From assembly GCA_958298945.1 (NCBI GenBank), contig OY282608.1, positions 23,103,933-23,167,932 of the forward strand: a DNA stretch of 64,000 nt. Direction: 5' to 3'. A model generated the notes under the pieces. The model did not search any database, was not told the DNA's origin, and was given only the letters and a program-made list of their open reading frames with translations. Origin of the DNA: Atherix ibis. Lineage: Eukaryota; Arthropoda; Insecta; Diptera; Athericidae. Shown in pieces: positions 12,749-29,200 of this stretch. The position numbers were made by a program, and so were the translations under genes. Within the stretch, counting starts at the first letter, position 1, and each line of letters opens with the position of its first letter.

Positions 12749-15700
12749 GTTAACAAACCAACAAACCAACAGACCAACAAGCCAACAAACCAACAAGCCA
12801 ACAAACCAACAAACCAACAAACCAACAAGCCAACAAACCAACAAACCAACCAACCAAGTAACCAAAAATCCAACAAGCCAACAAACCAACAAACCAACAA
12901 GCCAACAAACCAACAAACCAACAAATCAACAAACCAACAAGCCAACAAGCCAACAAACCAACAAACCAACAAGCCAACAAGCCAACAAACCAACAAACCA
13001 ACAAGCCAACAAACCAACAAACCAACAAGCCAACATGCCAACAAACCAACAAACTAAGTAACCAACAAGCCAACAAACCAACAAACCAACAAGCCAACAA
13101 GCCAACAAACCAACAAACCAACAAACTAACAAACCAACAAACCAAGTAACCAACAAACCAACAAACCATCAAACGAACAAAGCAACAAACCAACAAACCA
13201 ACAAACCAACAAGCCAACAAACCAACAAACAAATAAACCAACAAACCAACAAACAAATAAACCAACAAACCAACAAACCAACAAACCAACAAACCAAAAA
13301 ACCAACAAACGAACAAACCAACAAGCCAACAAGCCAACAAACCAACAAACCAACAAACCAACAAGCCAACAAACCAACAAACCAACAAACCAACAAACCA
13401 ACAAGCCAACAAGCCAACAAACCAACAAACACATAAACCAACAAACCAAAAAACCAACAAACCAACAAACCAACAAACCAACAAACCAACAAACCAACAA
13501 GCCAACAAACCAACAAACCAACAAACCAACAAGCCAACAAACCAACAAACAAATAAACCAACAAACCAACAAACCAACAAACCAACAAACCAAAAAACCA
13601 ACAAACCAACAAGCCAACAAGCCAACAAGCCAACAAACCAACACACTAACAAACCAACAAACGAACTAACCAACAAACCAACAAACTAAGTAACCAACAA
13701 GCCAACAAACCTACAAACCAACAAGCCAACAAGCCAACAAACCAACAAACCAACAAGCCAACAAACCAACAAACCAACAAACTAACAAACCAACAAACCA
13801 ACAAACCAACAAACCAACAAACCAACAAGCCAACAAACCAACAAACAAATAAACCAACAAACCAAAAAACCAACAAACCAACAAACCAACAAGCCAACAA
13901 ACCAACAAACCAACAAACCAAGTAACCAACAAGCCAACAAACCAACAAACCAACAAGCCAACAAGCCAACAAACCAATAAACCAACAAGCCAACAAGCCA
14001 ATAAACCAACAAACTAACAAACCAACAAACCAACAAACTAAGTAACCAACAAGCCAACAAACCTACAAACCAACAAGCCAACAAACCAACAAACCAACAA
14101 GCCAACAAACCAACAAACCAACAAACTAACAAATCAAAAAACCAACAAACCAACAAACCAACAAGCCAACAAACCAACAAACGAACAAACCAAGTAACCA
14201 ACAAGCCAACAAACCAACAAACCAACAAGCCAACAAGCCAACAAGCCAACAAACCAACAAACCAACAAGCCAACAAACCAACAAACCAACAAACCAACAA
14301 ACCAACAAACCAACAAACCAACAAGCCAACAAACCAACAAGCCATCAAACCAACAAACCAACAAACCAACAAGCCAACAAGCCAACAAACCAACCAACCA
14401 AGTAACCAAAAAGCCAACAAACTAACAAACCAACAAGCCAACAAGCCAACAAGCCAACAAACCAACAAACCAACAAGCCAGCAAACCCACAAACCAACAA
14501 GGCAACAAACCAACAAACCAACAAACCAACAAAGCAACAAGCCAACAAGCCAACAAACCAACAAGCCAACAAACCAACAAACCAACAAACCAACAAACCA
14601 ACAAACCAACATGCCAACAAACCAAAAAACTAAGTAACCAACAAGCCAACAAACCAGCAAACCAACAAACCAACATGCCAACAAAACAACAAACTAAGTG
14701 ACCAACAAAGCAACAAGCCAACAAGCCAACAAACCAACAAACCAACAAGCCAATAAACCAACAAACCAACAAACCAACAAACCAACAAACCAATATGCCA
14801 ACAAACCAAAAAACTAAGTAACCAACAAGCCAACAAACCAACAAACCAACATGCCAACAAACCAACAAACTAAGTAACCAACAAGCCAACAAACCAACAA
14901 ACCAACAAACCAATAAGCCAACAAACCAACAAGCCAACAAACCAACAAACCAACAAGCCAACAAGCCAACAAACCAACAAACCAACAAACCAATAAGCCA
15001 ACAAACCAACAAACCAACAAGCCAACAAACCAACAAACCAACAAACCAACAAACCAACATGCCAACAAGCCAACAAACCAACAAAGCAACAAGCCAACAA
15101 ACCAACAAGCCAACAAACCAACAAACCAACAAACCAAGTAACCAAAAAGCCATCAAACTAAGAAACCAACAAGCCAACCAGCCAACAAACCAACAAACCA
15201 ACAAAGCAACAAACCAACAATCCAAAAAACCAACAAACCAACAAGCCAACAAGCCAACAAACCAACAAACCAACAAGCCAACAACCCAACAAACCAACAA
15301 ATCAACAAGCCAACAAACCAACAAACCAACAAACCAAAAAACCAAAAAGCCAACAAACTAACAAACCAACAAGCCAACAAACCGACAAGCCAACAAACCA
15401 ACAAACCAACAAACCAACAAAGCAACAAACCAACAAAACAACAAACCAACAAACCAACAAACCAACAAACCAACAAACCAACAAGCCAACAAGCCAACAA
15501 ACCAACAAACTAACAAACCGACAAACGAACTAACCAACAAACCAACAAGCCAACAATCCTACAAACCAACAAACCATGTAACCAAAAAGCCAACAAACTA
15601 ACAATCCAAGAAGCCAACAAACCATCAAGCCAACAAGCCAACAAACCAACAAACCAACAAAGCAACAAACCAACAAACCAACAAACCAACAAACCAACAA

Positions 15701-18700
15701 ACCAACAAACCAACAAACCAACAAACCAACAAGCCAACAAACCAACAAACCAACAAACCAACAAGCCAACAAACCAACAAACAAATAAACCAACAAACCA
15801 ACAAACCAACAAACCAACAAACCAAAAAACCAACAAACCAACAAGCCAACAAGCCAACAAGCCAACAAACCAACACACTAACAAACCAACAAACGAACTA
15901 ACCAACAAACCAACAAACTAAGTAACCAACAAGCCAACAAACCTACAAACCAACAAGCCAACAAGCCAACAAACCAACAAACCAACAAGCCAACAAACCA
16001 ACAAACCAACAAACCAACAAACTAACAAACCAACAAACCAACAAACCAACAAACCAACAAACCAACAAGCCAACAAACCAACAAACAAATAAACCAACAA
16101 ACCAAAAAACCAACAAACCAACAAACCAACAAGCCAACAAACCAACAAACCAACAAACCAAGTAACCAACAAGCCAACAAACCAACAAACCAACAAGCCA
16201 ACAAACCAACAAACCAATAAACCAACAAGCCAACAAGCCAATAAACCAACAAACTAACAAACCAACAAACCAACAAACTAAGTAACCAACAAGCCAACAA
16301 ACCTACAAACCAACAAGCCAACAAACCAACAAACCAACAAGCCAACAAACCAACAAACCAACAAACTAACAAATCAAAAAACCAACAAACCAACAAACCA
16401 ACAAGCCAACAAACCAACAAACGAACAAACCAAGTAACCAACAAGCCAACAAACCAACAAACCAACAAGCCAACAAGCCAACAAACCAACAAACCAACAA
16501 GCCAACAAACCAACAAACCAACAAACCAACAAGCCAACAAGTTAACAAACCAACAAACCAACAAACCAACAAGCCAACAAACCAACAAGCCATCAAACCA
16601 ACAAACCAACAAACCAACAAGCCAACAAGCCAACAAACCAACCAACCAAGTAACCAAAAAGCCAACAAACTAACAAACCAACAAGCCAACAAGCACACAA
16701 GCCAACAAACCAACAAACCAACAAGCCAGCAAACCCACAAACCAACAAGGCAACAAACCAACAAACCAACAAACCAACAAAGCAACAAGCCAACAAGCCA
16801 ACAAACCAACAAGCCAACAAACCAACAAACCAACAAACCAACAAACCAACAAACCAACATGCCAACAAACCAAAAAACTAAGTAACCAACAAGCCAACAA
16901 ACCAGCAAACCAACAAACCAACATGCCAACAAAACAACAAACTAAGTGACCAACAAAGCAACAAGCCAACAAGCCAACAAACCAACAAACCAACAAGCCA
17001 ATAAACCAACAAACCAACAAACCAACAAACCAATATGCCAACAAACCAAAAAACTAAGTAACCAACAAGCCAACAAACCAACAAACCAACAAACCAACAT
17101 GCCAACAAACCAACAAACTAAGTAACCAACAAGCCAACAAACCAACAAACCAACAAACCAATAAGCCAACAAACCAACAAGCCAACAAACCAACAAACCA
17201 ACAAGCCAACAAGCCAACAAACCAACAAACCAACAAACCAATAAGCCAACAAACCAACAAACCAACAAGCCAACAAACCAACAAACCAACAAACCAACAA
17301 ACCAACATGCCAACAAGCCAACAAACCAACAAAGCAACAAGCCAACAAACCAACAAGCCAACAAACCAACAAACCAACAAACCAAGTAACCAAAAAGCCA
17401 TCAAACTAAGAAACCAACAAGCCAACCAGCCAACAAACCAACAAACCAACAAAGCAACAAACCAACAATCCAAAAAACCAACAAACCAACAAGCCAACAA
17501 GCCAACAAACCAACAAACCAACAAGCCAACAACCCAACAAACCAACAAACCAACAAGCCAACAAACCAACAAACCAACAAACCAAAAAACCAAAAAGCCA
17601 ACAAACTAACAAACCAACAAGCCAACAAACCGACAAGCCAACAAACCAACAAACCAACAAACCAACAAAGCAACAAACCAACAAAACAACAAACCAACAA
17701 ACCAACAAACCAACAAACCAACAAACCAACAAGCCAACAAGCCAACAAACCAACAAACTAACAAACCGACAAACGAACTAACCAACAAACCAACAAGCCA
17801 ACAATCCTACAAACCAACAAACCATGTAACCAAAAAGCCAACAAACTAACAATCCAACAAGCCAACAAACCATCAAGCCAACAAGCCAACAAACCAACAA
17901 ACCAACAAAGCAACAAACCAACAAACCAACAAACCAACAAACCAACAAACCAACAAACCAACAAGCCAACAAGCCAACAAACCAACAAACTAACAAACCA
18001 ACAAACGAACTAACCAACAAACCAACAAGCCAACAAGCCAACAAACCAACAAACCAACAAGCCAACAAGCCAACAAACCAACAAACCAACAAGCCAACAA
18101 ACCAACAAACAAATAAACCAACAAACCAACAAACCAACAAGCCGACAAGCCAACAAACCAACAAACCAACAAACCAACAAGCCAACAAACCAACAAACCA
18201 ACAAACCAACAAAGCAACAAACCAACAAACCAACAAACCAACAAACCAACAAACCAACAAGCCAACAAGCCAACAAACCAACAAACCAACAAACCAACAA
18301 GCCAACAAACCAACAAACCAACAAACCAATAAGCCAACAAACCAACAAGCCAACAAACCAACAAACCAACAAGCCAACAAACCAACAAAGCAACAAGCCA
18401 ACAAACCAACAAGCCAACAAACCAATAAGCCACCAAACCAACAAACCAACAAGCCAACAAACCAACAAACCAACAAAGCAACAAGCCAACAAACCAACAA
18501 GCCAACAAACCAACAAACCAACAAACCAAGTAACCAAAAAGCCATCAAACTAAGAAACCAACAAACCAACAAACCAACAAAGCAACAAACCAACAATCCA
18601 ACAAACCAACAATCCAAAAAACCAACAAACCAACAAGCCAACAAGCCAACAAACCAACAAACCAACAAGCCAACAAGCCAACAAACCAACAAACCAACAA

Positions 18701-18765
18701 ACCAATAAGCCAACAAACCAACAAACCAACAAGCCAACAAACCAACAAACCAACAAAGCAACAAA
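12355..18765. repeat. Large segmental duplication, copy A
   Basis: Copy A matches copy B (19,940-26,235) along about 6.4 kb. The offset is 7,584 bp at the left, 7,592 bp from about 14.4 kb, 7,464 bp from about 15.5 kb and 7,472 bp from about 17.0 kb. All offsets are multiples of 8. The largest step is a difference of 128 bp (16 octamers): copy A holds them near 15.2-15.5 kb and copy B lacks them near 22.85-22.97 kb. Copy A also lacks the GTTAAC landmark that copy B has at 21,895. Ends are approximate. Confidence 0.85.
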
Positions 18766-19939
18766 CCAACAAACCAACAAGCCAACAAACCAACAAACCA
18801 ACAAACCAACAAACCAACAAGCCAACAAGCCAACAAACCAACAAACACATAAACCAAAAAACCAAAAAACCAACAAACCAACAAACCAACAAACCAACAA
18901 ACCAACAAACCAACAAGCCAACAAACCAACAAACCAACAAACCAACAAGCCAACAAACCAACAAACAAATAAACCAACAAACCAACAAACCAACAAACCA
19001 ACAAACCAAAAAACCAACAAACCAACAAGCCAACAAGCCAACAAGCCAACAAACCAACACACTAACAAACCAACAAACGAACTAACCAACAAACCAACAA
19101 ACTAAGTAACCAACAAGCCAACAAACCTACAAACCAACAAGCCAACAAGCCAACAAACCAACAAACCAACAAGCCAACAAACCAACAAACCAACAAACTA
19201 ACAAACCAACAAACCAACAAACCAACAAACCAACAAACCAACAAGCCAACAAACCAACAAACAAATAAACCAACAAACCAAAAAACCAACAAACCAACAA
19301 ACCAACAAGCCAACAAACCAACAAACCAACAAACCAAGTAACCAACAAGCCAACAAACCAACAAACCAACAAGCCAACAAGCCAACAAACCAATAAACCA
19401 ACAAGCCAACAAGCCAATAAACCAACAAACTAACAAACCAACAAACCAACAAACTAAGTAACCAACAAGCCAACAAACCTACAAACCAACAAGCCAACAA
19501 ACCAACAAACCAACAAGCCAACAAACCAACAAACCAACAAACTAACAAATCAAAAAACCAACAAACCAACAAACCAACAAGCCAACAAACCAACAAACGA
19601 ACAAACCAAGTAACCAACAAGCCAACAAACCAACAAACCAACAAGCCAACAAGCCAACAAACCAACAAACCAACAAGCCAACAAACCAACAAACCAACAA
19701 ACCAACAAGCCAACAAGTTAACAAACCAACAAACCAACAAACCAACAAGCCAACAAACCAACAAGCCATCAAACCAACAAACCAACAAACCAACAAGCCA
19801 ACAAGCCAACAAACCAACCAACCAAGTAACCAAAAAGCCAACAAACTAACAAACCAACAAGCCAACAAGCCAACAAGCCAACAAACCAACAAACCAACAA
19901 GCCAGCAAACCCACAAACCAACAAGGCAACAAACCAACA
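18766..19939. repeat. Spacer segment between the two large copies
   Basis: This 1.17-kb stretch lies between copies A and B and is itself octamer repeat. It is not unique: its variant order from about 19,062 to 19,833 recurs at 9,646, 12,094, 13,646 and 21,230 onward. It therefore looks like a partial higher-order unit left by an exchange. GTTAAC is at 19,717. Confidence 0.75.
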
Positions 19940-22900
19940 AACCAACAAACCAAGTAACCAACAAGCCAACAAACCAACAAACCAACAAGCCAACAAGCCA
20001 ACAAACCAATAAACCAACAAGCCAACAAGCCAATAAACCAACAAACTAACAAACCAACAAACCAACAAACTAAGTAACCAACAAGCCAACAAACCTACAA
20101 ACCAACAAGCCAACAAACCAACAAACCAATAAGCCAACAAACCAACAAACCAACAAATTAACAAATCAAAAAACCAACAAACCAACAAACCAACAAGCCA
20201 ACAAACCAACAAACGAACAAACCAAGTAACCAACAAGCCAACAAACCAACAAACCAACAAGCCAACAAGCCAACAAACCAACAAACCAACAAGCCAACAA
20301 ACCAACAAACCAACAAACCAACAAGCCAACAAGTTAACAAACCAACAAACCAACAGACCAACAAGCCAACAAACCAACAAGCCAACAAACCAACAAACCA
20401 ACAAACCAACAAGCCAACAAACCAACAAACCAACCAACCAAGTAACCAAAAATCCAACAAGCCAACAAACCAACAAACCAACAAGCCAACAAACCAACAA
20501 ACCAACAAATCAACAAACCAACAAGCCAACAAGCCAACAAACCAACAAACCAACAAGCCAACAAGCCAACAAACCAACAAACCAACAAGCCAACAAACCA
20601 ACAAACCAACAAGCCAACATGCCAACAAACCAACAAACTAAGTAACCAACAAGCCAACAAACCAACAAACCAACAAGCCAACAAGCCAACAAACCAACAA
20701 ACCAACAAACTAACAAACCAACAAACCAAGTAACCAACAAACCAACAAACCATCAAACGAACAAAGCAACAAACCAACAAACCAACAAACCAACAAGCCA
20801 ACAAACCAACAAACAAATAAACCAACAAACCAACAAACAAATAAACCAACAAACCAACAAACCAACAAACCAACAAACCAAAAAACCAACAAACGAACAA
20901 ACCAACAAGCCAACAAGCCAACAAACCAACAAACCAACAAACCAACAAGCCAACAAACCAACAAACCAACAAACCAACAAACCAACAAGCCAACAAGCCA
21001 ACAAACCAACAAACACATAAACCAACAAACCAAAAAACCAACAAACCAACAAACCAACAAACCAACAAACCAACAAACCAACAAGCCAACAAACCAACAA
21101 ACCAACAAACCAACAAGCCAACAAACCAACAAACAAATAAACCAACAAACCAACAAACCAACAAACCAACAAACCAAAAAACCAACAAACCAACAAGCCA
21201 ACAAGCCAACAAGCCAACAAACCAACACACTAACAAACCAACAAACGAACTAACCAACAAACCAACAAACTAAGTAACCAACAAGCCAACAAACCTACAA
21301 ACCAACAAGCCAACAAGCCAACAAACCAACAAACCAACAAGCCAACAAACCAACAAACCAACAAACTAACAAACCAACAAACCAACAAACCAACAAACCA
21401 ACAAACCAACAAGCCAACAAACCAACAAACAAATAAACCAACAAACCAAAAAACCAACAAACCAACAAACCAACAAGCCAACAAACCAACAAACCAACAA
21501 ACCAAGTAACCAACAAGCCAACAAACCAACAAACCAACAAGCCAACAAGCCAACAAACCAATAAACCAACAAGCCAACAAGCCAATAAACCAACAAACTA
21601 ACAAACCAACAAACCAACAAACTAAGTAACCAACAAGCCAACAAACCTACAAACCAACAAGCCAACAAACCAACAAACCAACAAGCCAACAAACCAACAA
21701 ACCAACAAACTAACAAATCAAAAAACCAACAAACCAACAAACCAACAAGCCAACAAACCAACAAACGAACAAACCAAGTAACCAACAAGCCAACAAACCA
21801 ACAAACCAACAAGCCAACAAGCCAACAAACCAACAAACCAACAAGCCAACAAACCAACAAACCAACAAACCAACAAGCCAACAAGTTAACAAACCAACAA
21901 ACCAACAAACCAACAAGCCAACAAACCAACAAGCCATCAAACCAACAAACCAACAAACCAACAAGCCAACAAGCCAACAAACCAACCAACCAAGTAACCA
22001 AAAAGCCAACAAACTAACAAACCAACAAGCCAACAAGCCAACAAGCCAACAAACCAACAAACCAACAAGCCAGCAAACCCACAAACCAACAAGGCAACAA
22101 ACCAACAAACCAACAAACCAACAAAGCAACAAGCCAACAAGCCAACAAACCAACAAGCCAACAAACCAACAAACCAACAAACCAACAAACCAACAAACCA
22201 ACATGCCAACAAACCAAAAAACTAAGTAACCAACAAGCCAACAAACCAGCAAACCAACAAACCAACATGCCAACAAAACAACAAACTAAGTGACCAACAA
22301 AGCAACAAGCCAACAAGCCAACAAACCAACAAACCAACAAGCCAATAAACCAACAAACCAACAAACCAACAAACCAACAAACCAATATGCCAACAAACCA
22401 AAAAACTAAGTAACCAACAAGCCAACAAACCAACAAACCAACATGCCAACAAACCAACAAACTAAGTAACCAACAAGCCAACAAACCAACAAACCAACAA
22501 ACCAATAAGCCAACAAACCAACAAGCCAACAAACCAACAAACCAACAAGCCAACAAGCCAACAAACCAACAAACCAACAAACCAATAAGCCAACAAACCA
22601 ACAAACCAACAAGCCAACAAACCAACAAACCAACAAACCAACAAACCAACATGCCAACAAGCCAACAAACCAACAAAGCAACAAGCCAACAAACCAACAA
22701 GCCAACAAACCAACAAACCAACAAACCAAGTAACCAAAAAGCCATCAAACTAAGAAACCAACAAGCCAACCAGCCAACAAACCAACAAACCAACAAAGCA
22801 ACAAACCAACAATCCAAAAAACCAACAAACCAACAAGCCAACAAGCCAACAAACCAACAAACCAACAAGCCAACAAACCAACAAAGCAACAAACCAACAA

Positions 22901-25900
22901 AACAACAAACCAACAAACCAACAAACCAACAAACCAACAAACCAACAAGCCAACAAGCCAACAAACCAACAAACTAACAAACCGACAAACGAACTAACCA
23001 ACAAACCAACAAGCCAACAATCCTACAAACCAACAAACCATGTAACCAAAAAGCCAACAAACTAACAATCCAAGAAGCCAACAAACCATCAAGCCAACAA
23101 GCCAACAAACCAACAAACCAACAAAGCAACAAACCAACAAACCAACAAACCAACAAACCAACAAACCAACAAACCAACAAACCAACAAACCAACAAGCCA
23201 ACAAACCAACAAACCAACAAACCAACAAGCCAACAAACCAACAAACAAATAAACCAACAAACCAACAAACCAACAAACCAACAAACCAAAAAACCAACAA
23301 ACCAACAAGCCAACAAGCCAACAAGCCAACAAACCAACACACTAACAAACCAACAAACGAACTAACCAACAAACCAACAAACTAAGTAACCAACAAGCCA
23401 ACAAACCTACAAACCAACAAGCCAACAAGCCAACAAACCAACAAACCAACAAGCCAACAAACCAACAAACCAACAAACCAACAAACTAACAAACCAACAA
23501 ACCAACAAACCAACAAACCAACAAACCAACAAGCCAACAAACCAACAAACAAATAAACCAACAAACCAAAAAACCAACAAACCAACAAACCAACAAGCCA
23601 ACAAACCAACAAACCAACAAACCAAGTAACCAACAAGCCAACAAACCAACAAACCAACAAGCCAACAAACCAACAAACCAATAAACCAACAAGCCAACAA
23701 GCCAATAAACCAACAAACTAACAAACCAACAAACCAACAAACTAAGTAACCAACAAGCCAACAAACCTACAAACCAACAAGCCAACAAACCAACAAACCA
23801 ACAAGCCAACAAACCAACAAACCAACAAACTAACAAATCAAAAAACCAACAAACCAACAAACCAACAAGCCAACAAACCAACAAACGAACAAACCAAGTA
23901 ACCAACAAGCCAACAAACCAACAAACCAACAAGCCAACAAGCCAACAAACCAACAAACCAACAAGCCAACAAACCAACAAACCAACAAACCAACAAGCCA
24001 ACAAGTTAACAAACCAACAAACCAACAAACCAACAAGCCAACAAACCAACAAGCCATCAAACCAACAAACCAACAAACCAACAAGCCAACAAGCCAACAA
24101 ACCAACCAACCAAGTAACCAAAAAGCCAACAAACTAACAAACCAACAAGCCAACAAGCACACAAGCCAACAAACCAACAAACCAACAAGCCAGCAAACCC
24201 ACAAACCAACAAGGCAAGAAACCAACAAACCAACAAACCAACAAAGCAACAAGCCAACAAGCCAACAAACCAACAAGCCAACAAACCAACAAACCAACAA
24301 ACCAACAAACCAACAAACCAACATGCCAACAAACCAAAAAACTAAGTAACCAACAAGCCAACAAACCAGCAAACCAACAAACCAACATGCCAACAAAACA
24401 ACAAACTAAGTGACCAACAAAGCAACAAGCCAACAAGCCAACAAACCAACAAACCAACAAGCCAATAAACCAACAAACCAACAAACCAACAAACCAACAA
24501 ACCAATATGCCAACAAACCAAAAAACTAAGTAACCAACAAGCCAACAAACCAACAAACCAACAAACCAACATGCCAACAAACCAACAAACTAAGTAACCA
24601 ACAAGCCAACAAACCAACAAACCAACAAACCAATAAGCCAACAAACCAACAAGCCAACAAACCAACAAACCAACAAGCCAACAAGCCAACAAACCAACAA
24701 ACCAACAAACCAATAAGCCAACAAACCAACAAACCAACAAGCCAACAAACCAACAAACCAACAAACCAACAAACCAACATGCCAACAAGCCAACAAACCA
24801 ACAAAGCAACAAGCCAACAAACCAACAAGCCAACAAACCAACAAACCAACAAACCAAGTAACCAAAAAGCCATCAAACTAAGAAACCAACAAGCCAACCA
24901 GCCAACAAACCAACAAACCAACAAAGCAACAAACCAACAATCCAAAAAACCAACAAACCAACAAGCCAACAAGCCAACAAACCAACAAACCAACAAGCCA
25001 ACAACCCAACAAACCAACAAACCAACAAGCCAACAAACCAACAAACCAACAAACCAAAAAACCAAAAAGCCAACAAACTAACAAACCAACAAGCCAACAA
25101 ACCGACAAGCCAACAAACCAACAAACCAACAAACCAACAAAGCAACAAACCAACAAAACAACAAACCAACAAACCAACAAACCAACAAACCAACAAACCA
25201 ACAAGCCAACAAGCCAACAAACCAACAAACTAACAAACCGACAAACGAACTAACCAACAAACCAACAAGCCAACAATCCTACAAACCAACAAACCATGTA
25301 ACCAAAAAGCCAACAAACTAACAATCCAACAAGCCAACAAACCATCAAGCCAACAAGCCAACAAACCAACAAACCAACAAAGCAACAAACCAACAAACCA
25401 ACAAACCAACAAACCAACAAACCAACAAACCAACAAGCCAACAAGCCAACAAACCAACAAACTAACAAACCAACAAACGAACTAACCAACAAACCAACAA
25501 GCCAACAAGCCAACAAACCAACAAACCAACAAGCCAACAAGCCAACAAACCAACAAACCAACAAGCCAACAAACCAACAAACAAATAAACCAACAAACCA
25601 ACAAACCAACAAGCCGACAAGCCAACAAACCAACAAACCAACAAACCAACAAGCCAACAAACCAACAAACCAACAAACCAACAAAGCAACAAACCAACAA
25701 ACCAACAAACCAACAAACCAACAAACCAACAAGCCAACAAGCCAACAAACCAACAAACCAACAAACCAACAAGCCAACAAACCAACAAACCAACAAACCA
25801 ATAAGCCAACAAACCAACAAGCCAACAAACCAACAAACCAACAAGCCAACAAACCAACAAAGCAACAAGCCAACAAACCAACAAGCCAACAAACCAATAA

Positions 25901-26235
25901 GCCACCAAACCAACAAACCAACAAGCCAACAAACCAACAAACCAACAAAGCAACAAGCCAACAAACCAACAAGCCAACAAACCAACAAACCAACAAACCA
26001 AGTAACCAAAAAGCCATCAAACTAAGAAACCAACAAACCAACAAACCAACAAAGCAACAAACCAACAATCCAACAAACCAACAATCCAAAAAACCAACAA
26101 ACCAACAAGCCAACAAGCCAACAAACCAACAAACCAACAAGCCAACAAGCCAACAAACCAACAAACCAACAAACCAATAAGCCAACAAACCAACAAACCA
26201 ACAAGCCAACAAACCAACAAACCAACAAAGCAACA
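19940..26235. repeat. Large segmental duplication, copy B
   Basis: Copy B repeats 12,355-18,765 with the same order of variant units. The match ends near 26,235, where copy B carries CCAACATG and copy A does not. The shared + strand variant string starting at 15,059 and 17,307 in copy A appears at 22,651 and 24,779 in copy B. Ends are approximate. Confidence 0.85.
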
Positions 26236-29200
26236 AACCAACATGCCAACAAGCCAACAAACCAACAAAGCAACAAGCCAACAAACCAACAAGCCAACAA
26301 ACCAATAAGCCACCAAACCAACAAACCAACAAGCCAACAAACCAACAAACCAACAAAGCAACAAGCCAACAAACCAACAAGCCAACAAACCAACAAACCA
26401 ACAAACCAAGTAACCAAAAAGCCATCAAACTAAGAAACCAACAAACCAACAAACCAACAAACCAACAAACCAACAAGCCAACAAACCAACAAACAAATAA
26501 ACCAACAAACCAACAAACCAACAAGCCGACAAGCCAACAAACCAACAAACCAACAAACCAACAAGCCAACAAACCAACAAACCAACAAACCAACAAACCA
26601 ACAAACCAACAAACCAACAAACCAACAAACCAACAAACCAACAAGCCAACAAGCCAACAAACCAACAAACCAACAAACCAACAAGCCAACAAACCAACAA
26701 ACCAACAAACCAACAAGCCAACAAACCAACAAGCCAACAAACCAACAAACCAACAAACCAAGTAACCAACAAACCAAAAAACCATCAAACGAACAAAGCA
26801 ACAAACCAACAAGCCACCAAGTCCACAAACCAACAAACCAACAAACCAACAAACCAACAAGCCAACAAACCAACAAACCAACAAACCAACAAGGCAACAA
26901 ACCAACAAACCAACAAACCAACAAACCAAGTAACCAACAAACCAAAAAACCATCAAACGAACAAAGCAACAAACCAACAAGCCAACAAGTCCACAAACCA
27001 ACAAACCAAGTAACCAAAAAGCCAACAATCTAACAAACCAACAAGCCAACAAACCAACAAGCCAACAAGCCAACAAACCAACAAACCAACAAAGCAACAA
27101 ACCAAAAAGCCAACAAACCAACAAACCAACAAACCAACAAACCAAGTAACCAACAAACCAAAAAACCATCAAACGAACAAAGCAACAAACTAACAAGCCA
27201 ACAAGTCCACAAACCAACAAACCAAGTAACCAAAAAGCCAACAATCTAACAAACCAACAAGCCAACAAACCAACAAACCAACAAGCCAACAATCCTACAA
27301 ACCAACAAACCAATAAACCAACAAACCATGTAACCAAAAAGCCAACAAACTAACAATCCAACAAGCCAACAAACCATCAAGCCAACAAGCCAACAAACCA
27401 ACAAACCAACAAAGCAACAAACCAACAAACCAACTAACCAACAAACCAACAAGCCAACAAGCCAACAAACCAACAAACTAACAAACCAACAAACGAACTA
27501 ACCAACAAACCACCAAGCCAACAAGCCAACAAACCAACAAACCAACAAGCCAACAAGCCAACAAACCAACAAACCAACAAGCCAACAAACCAACAAACAA
27601 ATAAACCAACAAACCAACACACCAACAAGCCGACAAGCCAACAAACCAACAAACCAACAAACCAACAAGCCAACAAACCAACAAACCAACAAACCAACAA
27701 ACCAACAAACCAACAAACCAACAAACCAACAAACCAACAAACCAACAAACCAACAAGCCAACAAGCCAACAAACCAACAAACCAACAAACCAACAAGCCA
27801 ACAAACCAACAAACCAACAAACCAACAAGGCAACAAACCAACAAACCAACAAACCAACAAACCAAGTAACCAACAAACCAAAAAACCATCAAACGAACAA
27901 AGCAACAAACTAACAAGCCAACAAGTCCACAAACCAACAAACCAAGTAACCAAAAAGCCAACAATCTAACAAACCAACAAGCCAACAAACCAACAAGCCA
28001 ACAAGCCAACAAACCAACAAACCAACAAAGCAACAAACCAAAAAACCAACAAACCAAAAAACCAACAAACCAATAAGCCAACAAACAAACAAACCAACAA
28101 GCCAACAAACCAACAAACCAACAAACCAACAAACCAACATGCCAACAAGCCAACAAACCAACAAAGCAACAAGCCAACAAACCAACAAGCCAACAAACCA
28201 ATAAGCCACCAAACCAACAAACCAACAAGCCAACAAACCAACAAACCAACAAAGCAACAAGCCAACAAACCAACAAGCCAACAAACCAACAAACCAACAA
28301 ACCAAGTAACCAAAAAGCCATCAAACTAAGAAACCAACAAACCAACAAACCAACAAAGCAACAAACCAACAATCCAACAAACCAACAATCCAAAAAACCA
28401 ACAAACCAACAAGCCAACAAGCCAACAAACCAACAAACCAACAAGCCAACAACCCAACAAACCAACAAACCAAAAAACCAAAAAGCCAACAAACTAACAA
28501 ACCAACAAGCCAACAAACCGACAAGCCAACAAGCCAACAAACCAACAAAGCAACAAACCAACAAAACAACAAACCAACAAACCAACAAACCAAGAAACCA
28601 ACAAGCCAACAAGCCAACAAACCAACAAACCAACAAACCAAAAAACCAAAAAGCCAACAAACTAACAAACCAACAAGCCAACAAACCGACAAGCCAACAA
28701 GCCAACAAACCAACAAACCAACAAAGCAACAAACCAACAAAACAACAAGCCAACAAACCAACAAACTAACAAACCGACAAACGAACTAACCAACAAACCA
28801 ACAAGCCAACAATCCTACAAACCAACAAACCAACAAACCAACAAACCATGTAACCAGAAAGCCAACAAACTAACAATCCAACAAGCCAACAAACCATCAA
28901 GCCAACAAGCCAACAAACCAACAAACCAACAAAGCAACAAACCAACAAACCAACAAGCCAACAACCCAACAAACCAACAAACCATGTAACCAAAAAGCCA
29001 ACAAACTAACAAACCAACAAGCCAACAAACCGACAAGCCAACAAGCCAACAAACCAACAAACCAACAAAGCAACAAACCAACAAAACAACAAACCAACAA
29101 ACCAACAAACCAAGAAACCAACAAGCCAACAAGCCAACAAACCAACAAACCATGTAACCAAAAAGCCAACAAACTAACAATCCAACAAGCCAACAAACCA

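Noticed and set aside
25250..27337. 695-codon open frame on the - strand (longest in the window)
   Set aside because: It is a pure run of the octapeptide CWFVGLLV with variants. The same peptide is open in all three - strand frames across the window, so openness carries no coding signal. There is no distinct N-terminus, domain or ribosome-binding context.
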